DNA of 64,000 nt from Chenopodium formosanum (lineage: Eukaryota > Streptophyta > Magnoliopsida > Caryophyllales > Amaranthaceae). Position 1 is the first letter of the stretch. Each line of letters begins with the position of its first letter. This document shows positions 10,996 through 23,343 of the stretch, in pieces. Position numbers and translations under genes: made by a program. Under the pieces are notes generated by a model that was given only the letters and a program-made list of their open reading frames with translations, was not told where the DNA came from and searched no databases. The DNA lies in NCBI GenBank assembly GCA_024500155.1, contig CM044868.1, positions 36,009,665 to 36,073,664 on the forward strand, written 5' to 3'.

Positions 10996-13643
10996 ATGAA
11001 TTGTACATTAATTACATGATGAATCGACTACAAAGTGGAATTAGTCACAATTACCCTAAGAGCAAGCCTTTGATTAGCAAATTAAATAAAATCAAAGTTC
11101 TATGTTCTTACCTTATTTCGGCTTTCACCACCAAAAATATATAGTTGATTGGCTGTTGAATTGTTGATTTAGGTTAGGTTTTGAGTTTACTTTTTGCAAT
11201 TTCCCCCCGAATCTATGTGTTTAGTTGTTCTTGAATAGCAAAAATGAACGTTAAGGATGATAATCGAAGACATTTAAAAGGGTATCCAAAAAGTAGTTGT
11301 TTAATTTTAGTGGGACCTAGTAACAGATCCACTAACAGAGTAACAATTTAGGCGGTGATATCAAAATTTTATTTTTTTATGTGGTATTATAATTAAAATT
11401 TTAGAAAAGGAGGTGTTATAATCAAAATTTTGCAAAAAAATGTGATGTTATTTTCTAATTTTTTCTTAATTTTATTCATATACAAATTTCTTACTGCGCG
11501 TTTTTACAACTTAGCGTTGAATAAAAATGGTCCTTTTATATTTTTCAAATCCATTTTATTCTTAAGTATTTTAAACAAAGATATCATTGATAATGTAATA
11601 CCTTTATTTTCTATTTACCTCCTTATACTTTAACACTTATGAGATCTTATTGAATCTATTGGGTGTTTTAATTTCTACTCTTTTAGGTATGATTTATTGA
11701 TATGGGTACTTTATTTTATTTTTTTTTTTTTTTTTTGTTATGATAAATCTAATGGAATATAAATTTTATGAGACATTTATTGAACTTGTTTCTTGGATAA
11801 AGAAATTGGGATGAACTTTCAACTCGATCTTATTAGGCCTTGTTCACTTCACCTTATTCTAACAACATTCAATATAATAAAATAAATTTCAATAAAAATG
11901 ATTTTATACAAACAAAAATTAGTTATATTCATCAAAATTAGTTTCATTTTAGTTAAAATAAGTTTTATTATTAAAAACTAGTAATTTAAAAATAATATAA
12001 TTAGAGTTTCAATAAAAATAAGTTTTAACGAGTAAAAATCATGTAAGTTTAGAAAAATCATTTAATTTCTGCTCAGCAAAAATATAGTGAAGAGAATAGA
12101 TCCTTAATAATCATGATAAGAATGTTTCCCTTCTTTTTTTCTTGTCAATAACTATATAATAAAAAACACACCAGCGATCTCCTAGTGTGTCCTTAGTTAA
12201 TTTTTTTTTTTTTTTTAAAAAATATTTTAAAAAGATCTTATACTAAAATTATGACTATCTTTAATTCATTTTATAGTAATTAATTAAAATAAAAGATTTA
12301 ATATACTCCATATTTTTTAAAATGCAATACTGACAACTAATAATAAAAATATCATAAAAATAATTTAGACATTATTTTGTGACATATTGTACTACAATAA
12401 ATATTTTATTATTGATATGATTTACCACATATTTACCTAATTATGTATAATTAACTTCATAATAAAAATGTGGATTTTTCTTGCAAAAATAACTTATTTC
12501 AATATATTCTTTCTTCCCTTCTCATTTATTTCCTGTTAAAATTATGAACATCATAACATGTATGGCACGAATCATTATTAAATTTCATTAAAAACAAATG
12601 TGACTTCATAGTGTGATTTTCACTTGCCAATTTCCCTATATACATTTTTTTTTATTAACTACATAAATTGGGAAAATAGTACATCTTATTCCACTAAAAT
12701 AAAGTATGAAATTATAAATATCTTTTTTTTATTAAGGCATTTATTTGGACATGAATTAAGGTATTTTTGGATTAATATTGTTTCCTACAAGATTAATCCT
12801 TTCTAGGGGTTGCTATATAGATTTAAATAAAAAGATGTATTAAGCAATTGCTTAAAATACGCAAACCTTTAGTCAATGTGGTGTATGTAATTAAATTGTA
12901 AAAAAGTCAAATTGAGAAAAGAGAATTTTATATTTACTTGGGGTAGGTTCAATGTATATATAATCAAGATTATTTTTACATAATTTGATAAATATTGTTC
13001 ATTTAATTATCATCGAGCAAGAAACACTTTTGTGTGTGCTTTGCACGCAAATGTATACAATAATCTTCATAAAACTATAATTAGTGATATAAAGATGTTT
13101 TGTTAAGTCAAAATGATTTATGATAGTTTTAATAGTATACGTGCATGACACAGGATCTAAACTAATATATATAAAAAGCCAGTCACAATTCTTAAAAAAA
13201 CAAGAAAAGCACTTTCAAGATTTTTTTTTATAGCATTATTGCCTCGAGTCTTAAAAGTCAAGGAAAATATTATTAGGCATTCCTTATTTTTGTTTGGCCT
13301 ATCGTATGTCTAACTTATTAAAGTAGGCATTAGAAACATATGACTATTATGAGAGCTAAGGTTTAACTAAATAGTAGAGAAAAATAATATTGTGGAACAA
13401 TTTACGAAACCCATATTGTGTGTATAGTTGATTAATTTTTACATAAATGTTCAATGGTTTATCAAAATCGAAAAGAATGACATTCTTCAAAAAAGGTACT
13501 GTTAATTTATTTAGATAAAATATTTGAATTTTGTAAGGAAATGAGCCTATCATACTTTGGGTGGGGGGTGTCTTACGTGCATTATAACATACATATCATA
13601 TCGAATCTGATTGATACATCAATGCTTTGTGTCGCAAAAATTC
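10995..13643. other. AT-rich intergenic sequence, no feature recognised
   Basis: Both strands contain only short, compositionally biased reading frames, rich in Ile, Phe, Asn and Lys. I see no protein motif, RNA gene or clear transposon terminus. The segment is the 3' flank of the C2 gene. Confidence 0.6.
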
Positions 13644-16600
13644 TTAAATTCCTTTGCAACCTGGGAGATCGATCCATTGCAATTGTAGTTCCACTTCCCC
13701 GCACTCAACATTTTTTAATCTCAAGCAAAAGTTTTGAATGACCCTTGAATCTGTCCAAATAATATGACTTTCTTCGGCTAAACAATTTTGTCTACATGGT
13801 TGAACTCTTGATATTAAAGTTCCACCTGGTAGATTATCTAAGTTCATCTTCAAGGCGTCTATGAAGGGCTTGATGTCAAATTCTGCTTCCCCCATTTTAT
13901 CATCTTTACTAAACATGTCATGGTCGTAAACAGTCTGGAAGCACAATATTATGAAACGATGATAAAGTTAATTTAAGTGCTAATAAAAAAAATGTACATA
14001 TTTAATTTTTAAATAATAGAAACACTTTTATTATTGTTCATGATATCAATAGTAAGGGCTCTACCTTTTATGGTTTTCTAATAGAATTTCAAGAAAATGA
14101 AAGTTTGTCTTTATTATTAAATTTATCCTTTAAAAAATTAAAAATTAGAACAAGAATGAAATAAGCTACGAGTAGATAAATTAATATTCCCTTCGTCCTT
14201 TTATTAGAATTCGATTTTTAACATTTATTGCTTACATAATAAAGAAAAATGAGGCTCTTATAAAAGGACAGAGGGAGTAGCAAAAAGAGAAAGTGATAAT
14301 ATTATTTTTTTTTTGGTGTTTAGAAAGCCATAATGACAAGTGATGTTAATCGATCTCGAGATTCCTTGAAATCAGAGGGAAGCTATAACTAATTGAGCAA
14401 TTTCTCAATCTCACAATAATATTGCTATTATGAGATGATCTTTACTAATTAATTAGTAACGATAATTATAATTTCAGAAAAATCTTTTGATATTTTTCAA
14501 CTTTCTTGGATTATTGGTTGAATTAGTTTTCTTATAGTAATTATATTGTTACAAAACTTACTCCATAATTTATCAAATGCCAAAACAACATCGTACTCTC
14601 GACTTTCGGATAACAAATAAATGAGGAGTTATCTTACCAGCTGAATAGGTAAACTGGGATCTGAAACAGAAAGGGTGAGATCTTCATTCCATTCGGGGTT
14701 CACATCTTTCTTAATGACACGAGTCTTCAGCTTCTGAAATTTTTTTGGTAAAATGAAAAAAAAAAAAAATTAAATCAAAGATAAAGATTAAAAAATCCAA
14801 ATTTAAGTTATAGTTATGATATAGTGTTACACTATTTCAATGTTTTACACAAAACTTTCCCTAATATGTACTATTATACAATACTCACTCCGTTTTTAAA
14901 TACTTAGCCCATTTCTCCATGCCGCGGAGTTTTAGGAAAAATTAGAAAAAGTAATAAAATATGAAAATAATGGGATAGTTGAGAAATAAAAAATTGTAAA
15001 AAAAACAAAAGTAATGGAAGAATAGGAGGACAGAGAGTATTATGTTGGGTCCACTAAGTGTGAGTAATGAATTAAATATTGTAAATGCTTTCCAAAAAAG
15101 GAAATGAAGCAAGTATTTAAAAACGGCCGAAAAAGAAAAGTGGAACAAGTATTTAAAAATGGAGGGAGTATAATTTAAGCAATAAATCAAAATTTTTAAA
15201 CTATTAATTGCACTTACAGAATGGTTATTTTATACTACCTTTGTTTTATTTTATGTGCAACAAAGACCTTAACACAAATTTATAGGCAAAATTTGCTAGT
15301 GAGTGTTAAATGGAGAGAGAAAGATATAGATACATGTAATAAGGAGAGAAATGACACCTTAAAAATGAAAGAGAAAACAGATGTTGTAATGTGTAGCATT
15401 TGTTGTAATGTGTAGCATTTGTTTCTAGTTAATGTTGCATTTAATAGGTAATGAGTGTATTTATGTGTAAGCATACTTGGGAATTAATTTTGACACAGCC
15501 TTTATTGATTTTGGCACACCCCTATATGAGAAGAGCATAGAAAATTGTGCTCTCACATAGGGTTGTGTCAAAATCAATTGGGGGTGTGTTAAAATCAATT
15601 CTCAACATACTTTTGTCAATTATGCAACAAAACTAAGTTCTTCTAATTCAAGGATTTGACCTATCATTATTACCATCATCACACACTTGTACGAAATTGT
15701 AGATAATGGTCATGCAAATTAAACAGGGAGTAGTTTGAGAATTAGACCATGTATCTTTATATCATGATTAGTTTGAGAATTATTTGAGGCTAAAATTAGA
15801 CCAAAAGGTCAAAGTTTTGGGCACAGAGGGAGTATTAAGTATTAATTTATGTTATTAATGTACCATCAACTCAACTATCAATAACAGGCCAAATTAATAA
15901 TTCTGTACAAAAAAAAAAAAAAAAAAAAACTCCTTAATAATAATTGACATAACTATTAAAAATAAAATAATTATGTAGACAAATAGGTAAATAATGAATT
16001 AAAATCCAAAGACGTTATATATGTAATGGTCGTTTTGTGCTGCGTCGAAAAAGTGACACACACTAAATTTATTGATTTTTTTATTATATATTTTCTCTTC
16101 TCTTTTCCCAAAAAGTAACTCACTCCGTTCCTAAATTACATTCCTGGTTTCTATTTTGTGTATTCCAAAATTACATTCCTCCTTTATATTTTTAGTAAGT
16201 TTTTTTTTTTTTTTCCAAATATCCCAAATCAACTCTCTTTTTCTGTTGTATATTTAATGCTTTCTCACTCTTATTTTCTCTCACTATCGTTTTTTTCAAG
16301 TTTGTATTTCCCATAACTAACCTAATGAATATGATTGTTCTTAATTTTCAATTAGAAGCATGTTATTGGTCCTTTTTTTTTTTTTGCAAAGGGTTTATGA
16401 CATGCCATCATTAATCATTAATTTATCTTTGTTTTACTCAAAAACATCATTTGATGTTTTGTATTTCCCATTAAAATATTTCATTATTGTTATTTGTCTT
16501 ATTTTTCCTCCTTAATTGTCGTGTAATTTTACAAACAGAAATGTCATTTAGGGACGGAGGGAGTACTAATTCTACTCGTAATAATACTCCAGCTAAATAG

Positions 16601-19600
16601 CGTAAGTTTTACGAGCCACAATGTTGCAATTTTATGATACATGTAAACATTTTTTTATAAGCTAAGCATTAGGATTTTATATATGCCTGTTTTAACTTCT
16701 ATTATTCATTTATGATTAGTGTAAGCATAATGCTAAATGAAGTGATCTTATATAGTTTTATTATTCTGTAATTGTACATGTGTCTCATTGATGATATTGT
16801 TTAATATTTCCTCCGTTTCTTTTTAATTAACATGTTTTCTTAGGGCCTGTTCACATTTACCGAATCAAGCTGAATTGAATTGAACTGATTGAAGCTGAAT
16901 TAAACTGATTGGAGCTGAATTGAAATGAAGTGAACTGAACTAAGCTGCGCTGCAATGAATATTTTATTAGAGAGGGAAATTAGGAGTTGAATTGAACTTA
17001 AATGATTGGAGCTGAACTGAACTGAACTGAACTGAAGTGAACTTAACTGAAATTATATAAATGTGAACAGGCCCTTATTCACGTTTTCTAATGCACAAAT
17101 TTAAGCATTAATATCTTTAAATACAGCTAAGAAAAATTTATGAAAAGTTGATACTTCGAAAACATATATTGTAGGGAATCTAACAAGATCCCATGTAAAT
17201 ATATTTTTCATTACGCATAAAGCACAAAACACGGCAAAAAACAAGTGTGTGAATAGTGTTAAAGTCAAAATGTGTCAACTAAAAAAACGGAGGTAGTATT
17301 AGAAAACTAAGAAATATCTATTTATAAAAAGGTGTTAGAAATATATGTCATAATAAGTAAATTTTTAGATAAAAAAGGTTTTTTTTAGGTTATGTCACCA
17401 AATTTCTTTAGTTTCTAAGCTATGTCCATGCCTTTTCAAACGTGTAAGCTGTGCCATCAGCCTCACTAATTTTTATTAACAATAACCTTTGACGTTAACA
17501 ATAACCTTTTTTTATTATTATTATTTTAGTTTCTGATTTTTAAATTTTTTTCTTACAATGTTAAACCAATTAGAACGATACACGTATCAAAGTAATAACG
17601 CCAGGACACCATTGTTGATAAAATAACTTAACTTTTGTTAACGAATATGGTTGTCAAAGGGTAATGTTGATAAAATATCGTGAGGTGGATGACACAACTT
17701 ATAACTTTGAAAATGCATGGATACAACTTAGAAACCGAAGAAATTGGGGGCATAGCTTAAAAAAACCTGAAAAAAAAATTGGCTGGTGGTGTATAAAAAT
17801 ATCAATAAAAAATTTTATTCTATAAATTTAAAATTATAAAAAAGGTTAACAAATTTGGTAAAAAAGATTGGTTAAATTTAGTTTATTAAGTAATTTACAT
17901 GCTTGAAAAACAATCAGGTTAGTTAGTAAAAAGCCAATTTCGATTACTTTTTCTAATTAGCTTCTAAATGATACATTATAAAACATATTTTTAAACATCA
18001 ACCATCAGTTAAAACTTTTGGTTGAGTTGGTCCACTAACATGGTATCGGAGCCAGAGTGACATAAAACTTTTTGCCCAAAGAGGCTCTCGTGTGAGGTGG
18101 CGTGATAGAGTATAAAACATATTTGTGGGCCTCAACCATCAGTTTAAGCTTTTGGTTGAATTGATCCATCACTAAATTCATAGATTGTATGTGTAAAGAA
18201 TTTTATAAAATGTCATTGTTCTCTATATATATATTTTTTTTATTAAAAAAAAAAAAAAAAAACTATCCTTCCCCAATTATTTAAACATTAACATAATGTT
18301 ACATAATATTTTTCCAATATTAAAACATCGGGCACAGTTACCTTGAAGTAACTAGAGGTAAAATCGGTGATATAGGAATGTTACAAACACATCTTTTAAT
18401 TATCATAACAAATGTGTTGCCCGAACAATGTTCCGGGTTATTTTTTTTAACACATGTAATTGAATAGATATGTTCATTCTTTATTATTTATTTATTCATT
18501 AATTGTTTAAAATTTACAATAGTTTATCATTAAACCTTTGAATAAATTTTTTATGAAACAACTATTCACTAATTATATAAACATGTTCTTGTAAAAAAAT
18601 TATATAGACATATCCTTTGTATATAATTTATAATATATTGAAAATAAAGACATAATTATTATCGTAATAATTAAATAACTAAAATTTAGAACAATAGTTA
18701 ATTTTTGTTGCTTTTATGTATTATCTCGATGATCGTAATTAGCAAATAATAGGATCAATTTTTTTTTTAAAGAATTGCATTTATTAAATATTCAGATCTC
18801 TATCCAATCAGTATACTTATATATTTATGAGTCGGCCGGTATTAAAACATGATTAATAAATGGATGAGATGGAACGCTTTTTGATATATAAGAACTAGGT
18901 TAGGTCACGTGCCATGCATAGTGATCTACAGTTATATATAAGTATTACTCCGTATAATCATAAATTAGTCGAGGAATAATAAAAGTATATAATATGTTGA
19001 TTTTTTTAGTTGTAACTTCTAATACACAACTAAAATAAGAGTAGACAAAAAATCTTAGCACTATTTTTTCTTATTGTAAAAATATATCACAAAATTATTT
19101 TAAGAATATGATTTTTGATTCATAGTTGTCCAAATATTTTAAGAAAACTTGTGAAATGTTTTCATTTTAAATATATAATTACAACATATTAATATGAAAT
19201 ATGTATATAAGATAATATTATTTTGTAAATAATTTGTTTCCTTAATCAATAGATATTAATTATTTTTTTTTTAAAAAAAAAGAAAAATAATTAAGAACAG
19301 AAGATGACATATATAGATTTTATCTAATTCAATATTCAAGAAGATTGAATGATATTAAAATACATTTGGAAAATTAAGATGAAATATAAAGTATATTATA
19401 AAATATTGTTTAAAAATCTACACAAAATAAATAAATAAATAAATAAAATAAAAAAACCGGATTATAATATATAAAAATAGTCATTATGATATGAATGCAC
19501 ATACTTAAAACAAGAAGGGAGGATAACTAATAAGAAGAAAGATTAACCTGTTTTCCCATCTTGATAACAACATAAGGATCGCTTGTTCGAACATCTCTAA

Positions 19601-19718
19601 CCGCAAGATTTATCCCTCTAATTACTTTCACTCTCAATAGACCCAAAAGATTATCCATCAAAGAAGATCCCAAAGATAAACGTCCACTACTAGGTGGTGT
19701 TTTCGGAGGAGATTCCAT
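13644..19718 (-). CDS. C2-domain ABA-related (CAR)-type protein, three exons
   Basis: Exons on the minus strand: 19,718-19,548 (57 codons), 14,733-14,638 (32 codons) and 13,934-13,644 (96 codons plus stop), giving 185 residues, the usual length of CAR proteins. Both introns are GT-AG and phase 0. A single C2 domain follows a Ser/Pro-rich N-terminus of about 20 residues. Motifs: GLLRVKVIRGINLAVRD and SDPYVV in exon 1, KKDVNPEWNEDLTLSVSDP in exon 2, TVYDHDMFSKDDKMGEAEF, RQNCLAEES and VECGEVELQLQWIDLPG in exon 3. The Asp residues in RDVRTSDP and YDHDMFSKDD would bind calcium. Family members bind membranes in a Ca-dependent way and recruit PYR/PYL abscisic acid receptors. I start at MESPPK because homologues begin near there; an in-frame Met 15 codons upstream exists. 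An AG before 19,801 suggests an intron in the 5' UTR. Confidence 0.9.
13935..14637 (-). other. Intron 2 of the C2 gene (703 bp)
   Basis: Donor GTAAGA at 14,637, acceptor TTCCAG ending at 13,935. It contains one short Stowaway-like MITE. Confidence 0.85.
14187..14277. mobile_element. Stowaway-like MITE, 91 bp
   Basis: The left terminus TTCCCTTCGTCCTTTTATTAG matches the reverse complement of the right terminus (CTCCCTCTGTCCTTTTATAAG). It is flanked by TA on both sides. Tc1/mariner-derived MITEs of this kind are common in plant introns. Confidence 0.65.
14884..15168. mobile_element. Stowaway-like MITE, 285 bp
   Basis: Terminal inverted repeats CTCACTCCGTTTTTAAATAC and its partner ending GTATTTAAAAATGGAGGGAG, flanked by TA on both sides. 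Confidence 0.8.
15235..15832. mobile_element. Possible Stowaway-like MITE, 598 bp, with nested fold-back
   Basis: The left end TA-CTACCTTTGTTTTATTTTATG and the right end GGGCACAGAGGGAG-TA are partly inverted-complementary and TA-flanked. The termini match less well than in the neighbouring copies. A separate fold-back lies inside. Confidence 0.4.
15481..15604. repeat. Fold-back element, about 124 bp hairpin
   Basis: The two halves are near-perfect inverted repeats of about 58 bases each. The left arm has TTGATTTTGGCACACCCCTA and ATGAGAAGAGC; the right arm has the complements GCTCTCACAT and AGGGTTGTGTCAAAATCAA. Only a few bases separate the arms. Confidence 0.8.
16118..16563. mobile_element. 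Stowaway-like MITE, about 446 bp
   Basis: The left end ACTCACTCCGTTCCTAAATT and the right end AAATGTCATTTAGGGACGG-AGGGAG are inverted repeats (CTCCCTCCGTCCCTAAATGA), with TA at both edges. Confidence 0.8.
16807..17296. mobile_element. Stowaway-like MITE carrying a nested Tourist-like MITE
   Basis: The left end TTTCCTCCGTTTCTTTTTAA pairs with the right end AACTAAAAAAACGGAGGTAG, with TA on both sides. A complete 232-bp Tourist-like element sits inside it, so this copy is the older of the two. Confidence 0.7.
16843..17074. mobile_element. Tourist-like (PIF/Harbinger) MITE, 232 bp
   Basis: Perfect terminal inverted repeats GGGCCTGTTCACATTTA / TAAATGTGAACAGGCCC, flanked by the 3-bp target duplication TTA (16,840-16,842 and 17,075-17,077). 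The interior is built of degenerate decamers of the type gaactgaact / gattggagct. Confidence 0.9.
17376..17768. mobile_element. Long-TIR MITE (Mutator-like or fold-back), about 393 bp
   Basis: About 100-bp imperfect terminal inverted repeats. The left arm begins AGGTTTTTTTTAGGTTATG; the right arm ends CATAGCTTAAAAAAACCT. Both arms contain tttctaag-ttgtatccatgc and the corresponding complement. No transposase is present. The flanks are A-rich, so the target duplication cannot be defined. Confidence 0.7.
18000..18175. repeat. Direct repeat 'caaccatcagttaa…ttttggttga' (two copies)
   Basis: Two copies, at about 18,000 and 18,132, flank a segment with GGTATCGGAGCC and GAGGCTCTCGTGTGAGG. Each copy is itself an imperfect palindrome (tcaacca…tggttga). 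It looks like a fragment of a dispersed plant repeat; I cannot name the family. Confidence 0.5.
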
Positions 19719-21700
19719 TTTTCTTCTACTTTTAATGATATATTTTACTTGCTGAAGCCCCAATTCTTTTGGTGATTAAAAAAATTTCTTAATCTCTTCC
19801 ACCTGAAATCAAACAAATAAGTTAATAACAGTAGACATTAATTTTTTCTGTACTATAAAGAAAAACTCCATATATAATAAAAAGGTTATTTTGTATAAAT
19901 ATAAATATTTTATTATCTAAGTCTCATTGAAATATTGATTATAGCAAGAGGCCCGCAAACCATTTCAATATGTAAATTTGGAAATTATTAGGGATAAACA
20001 ATCGTATAAGTTTTTCTTCATCAAAAAGTTTATCAAATTAATGATGAATAGTATTTATTATTGTGAAATGATCTTACACATCAATAGGGAGGGGAGAGAC
20101 AATGAGGAGAAGATGAAGGGAAATGTGTGATTAACAGGATTACTTTCCGAGATATACGGATATATCAATCAGATATGTTAATAAATGTGTTCATTGTTAT
20201 AACCATTATTTGTAAAAAAAAAATTTTAAGCTTGCGTTTAGGTGTTTTTGCAATTTTAATGCACGTGTCTTTGAAGATTAGAAATAAAAAATTCATTTAT
20301 ATGTGAATGCAAAATTTCAAAACTTCTAAATAATGGAAAAATTATTATATCCGCATTTTTCTAATAAGACGCTTAATAAGGTTAAAATTTTGCAGATATA
20401 AAAAAAAAAAGGTTAAAATTTTGCATGAATGATTTAAAATTTCAAACTTATTATGTAATTTTATTGATAAATGGTTATACTTTGCAATTATATTTGTAGA
20501 ATTTCAAATAAAACTATATTGTTTTCAATGATTGGTAAAGGAAATATTTGAGAATAGTTCTCACAGAAAGGAGTGGCATTTCTAAAATACTATTCTCATC
20601 AATGACTTTTATAACTAAGTCGAAAAGGACGGTTGGACATCATGTATTCGAAATAGTAGGTAGTTTTGATAAACATGAAGTATTGAGTTGTAAACTCAAA
20701 TTGCCAATTTTGACAACCGACACATCTTTTCTCTTCATACATAGATGAGTAGGTCTCATTAATGTAGTAATGCAAGCATAAATTAAAAAAAAATGAAACT
20801 TTGTTTTACGGCGCACTAGATGCTTAATTATGTCTAACAAAGTATAAAAGTCAAAACACTTAAATAAACGGTTCTTAAAGATTATGAGTTGAAGTATGAT
20901 GTGAAATATAGGAAACAAGGAACAAAGAAAAGGAATAAGATTCCATTTCTACTAAAGAGTTCATGTTATTATAGTTAACTTAGCAACTCGTTATCTTCAC
21001 AAGTATCGGGTACTGCTTGAGGGTTCCACTTTAAAAGTGACCTCAAAATATTGAAGTAAAGCTAAGTTATTGATTTACAAGCTTAGAATGAAGCAAGAAG
21101 AGCTACATTAGTTATAAGGTCGTATGCTTTGTTTAAACCTTTTAAGCTAAGGGTGGAACAAATAAATGGTTGTTATGTTCCATAATTAGCAAATAATCCG
21201 TTAACACACAGAAAGACTCACATTCAATGTAAATAACAATAGTTGTGAATTTATTTGAATGGCATGATTGTCTAAACCATGAGTCAAGAATGCTTTATTA
21301 TAAACAAACATTTCTCTAACATGATAAACTTACAAAGTTCAAATCATAGGCATGTTTGTGTTCCGAACAACTTTATCAGTATCACATTAACAAGAACTTA
21401 CTCAAGGCTATATAGGCTCTTGACAGTTGATCGATTCAGAATCGTTTTAAGACAAGCAAGTCTTACTTGTTAAAAACCGACAAAGTAAAGAGCTATTGTT
21501 CTTGGCATAGACAATTGACTCCAAGCGCTAAAGAAGATTCAGTTACTTCAAAGTTTCACAAAGAGTTTGACAAAATGTGGCTATGTTCATCAAATGTGAA
21601 CAAACTTGACTTATGCAACTCAAGAGTTCAGTAAAGTACGGAATCAACTTGGCAAGATATCAAAACGTCTAGATTAGATCGAGCGATGTTTGCTTGAGCC
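19719..21700. other. 5' flank of the C2 gene and unassigned AT-rich sequence
   Basis: The first few hundred bases should hold the 5' UTR and promoter of the C2 gene (minus strand); a splice acceptor TTTCAG precedes 19,801. Further right the composition becomes less AT-extreme from about 20,540. That part may be an old retrotransposon end, but I see no defined terminus or protein motif. Confidence 0.45.
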
Positions 21701-21964
21701 AAGAGTGACCATCACAAATTTATGAATTGCAATTTTCATAAAAACAACTCCATAAAGAACATAGTGTGTCTTCACGGAGACCTCGATGCCATTTAAAAAT
21801 TACTCGAACAATGATGGATCACATCCCTTCCTGTAAAACTCTTACAGATTTGCACAAATGACTAATGTTACACTAAAGAAAATGTTGAAGTTAAGAAAGG
21901 ACACCATATTTATTTATGGATAGAAATAACTTCTAAACGTCTTTTCAAGTACATGTCTAAAACT

Positions 21965-22080
21965 CTTAGCCTCATTGGGAGCTCACTGGCTCAGTGGGAG
22001 CTAAGTGACTAAGTGGGAGCTCACTGGCTCACTGGGAGCTTAATGGCTCATTAAAGGCTAAGATAGCTCAAGTGGGAGCT
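21965..22080. repeat. Degenerate tandem repeat 'gtgggagctcactggctca'
   Basis: About six imperfect copies of GGGAGCTnACTGGCTCAnT in tandem. Each unit contains an AGCT-centred palindrome. It lies within the decayed copia region. Confidence 0.75.
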
Positions 22081-22179
22081 AACTGTTTGTTTCACAACGA
22101 ACTTTTTCCAAAGACAATATACATGTCTCTTTGTAAGCATTCAAGTGAGACTACGGACATTACCTCCACACCCAATTCA

Positions 22180-23343
22180 GAACATAATGTTTGTTTCTCT
22201 AATTGGTGTCTTACTAGAAAGTAACACATTTTCAAAAAGACAAGTGGGAGGAAAATGAACTCGATGACAATCAAGTTTAGCAACAAACTAGAACTGAGAA
22301 TCTCAGAAGACCTTAAAAGGGATACGTGAGAATACTTGATCTAGAATACTCAAAAGGACTTTACAAGTGCCTTAAAAGAGAATTCATTACTCACAAAACT
22401 TCTGAAAAGTTGGAGTAAGATCAACATAATAAAAGGGCTTTGAAAGCACCTTAAAACTCAGTGTTTGATGCAATTACCCCGTATAGGTATATAGTTCAAC
22501 AAAGACTTGGATTAAATCCTACAAATTTCTATTAAGTTAGAAATAAACCTAAGACTTACAAGCATCACTACAAGAAAATAACCTTTTCGTAGCGATTTTT
22601 TTAACCTTTAGTATTGATTGTAATTGCAACAAAAAGCTTTCCCAACGAATGGTCATTCGATACAATATCCCCCGTTTCCTTAGCCTTTAGTAGTGGTTTT
22701 CAATATCGTTTGGGTTGGCCTCAATAATCGATACGAAAAACTACATCCAATTGTGGTGATTATTGTAGTGATTACAATCGCTATAAATGTTTAACTCATT
22801 TTCTTCAAAAATAAAAACATGCGTATGATCTTTACAAGATTTGAACATGCAACCTCAAACTCTTATATTAAATGTTTCACCAATAAGCTATGACATATTT
22901 TATGTATTCTTTGTCAAACAATATTTATATATCTAGTGTTGAAAAGGCTTTTCGTATCGGTTTTTAGGATATAGTGGCGATTGTAAATGATACGATTTCT
23001 CAAAATTATAAATGTGTAAAAATATTGTGGATATGTATTATTATGTTTTCCGTATCGATTTTATATGGGAAAACCATGGTGATTGTAAAAATGATACGAC
23101 ATCCTTAATTATTTCACAAACATACTTGCATATTGTAGCGAATGTACAATCGCTACGAAAAGAGATTTTTCTTGTAGTGCATACTATTTACTATTAGATA
23201 GTAAGGGAATAATGCCTTTAAAAATAGCTACGACAAATCCAAATTCCGAATAATGGTTAGAGGCCATAAAATCCGAAATAGACTCCATTTTGAAAATCAT
23301 GTTTAAAACTTGATTAATTTGCATGAAGGGTGAAAGGCCTATC
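22180..23343 (+). pseudogene. Ty1/copia pol remnant, left half (hinge and start of RT)
   Basis: From 23,245 the plus strand reads SE-stop-WLEAIKSEIDSI, matching the start of the copia reverse transcriptase domain (…KWLEAMKSEMDSM-type motif). Upstream, weak matches to the region between integrase and RT can be seen at about 22,460-22,560. A CACTA-type MITE (22,566-23,179) interrupts it. The frame runs on directly into 42,346 across the 19-kb insertion and its CTATC duplication. Many stops show that this is an old, inactive copy. The RT start is well supported; the upstream extent is uncertain. Confidence 0.6.
22566..23179. mobile_element. CACTA-type MITE, 614 bp, with 3-bp target duplication
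   Basis: It starts CACTACAAGAAAATAAC and ends ATTTTTCTTGTAGTG, a perfect CACTACAAGAAAA-type terminal inverted repeat. CAT flanks it on both sides (22,563-22,565; 23,180-23,182). The interior has repeated tagtggcgattgtaa / cgtatcggtttt motifs near both ends. It has no coding capacity, so it must be mobilised by an autonomous CACTA element. It is a different family from the CACTA end at 10,233. Confidence 0.92.

Larger units (their letters stand above)
14734..19547 (-). other. Intron 1 of the C2 gene (4.8 kb), MITE-rich
   Basis: Donor GTTAAT at 19,547, acceptor TTTCAG ending at 14,734. It contains at least four Stowaway-like MITEs, one Tourist-like MITE, one short fold-back and one long-TIR element. 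The rest is AT-rich with poly(A) runs (15,909; 18,246) and no coding potential that I recognise. Confidence 0.85.

Noticed and set aside
18036..18056. GGTATCGGAGCCAGAG, similar to a tRNA-Met primer binding site (TGGTATCAGAGC)
   Set aside because: No LTR end stands directly before it and the surroundings are a dispersed direct repeat; not enough for an element call.
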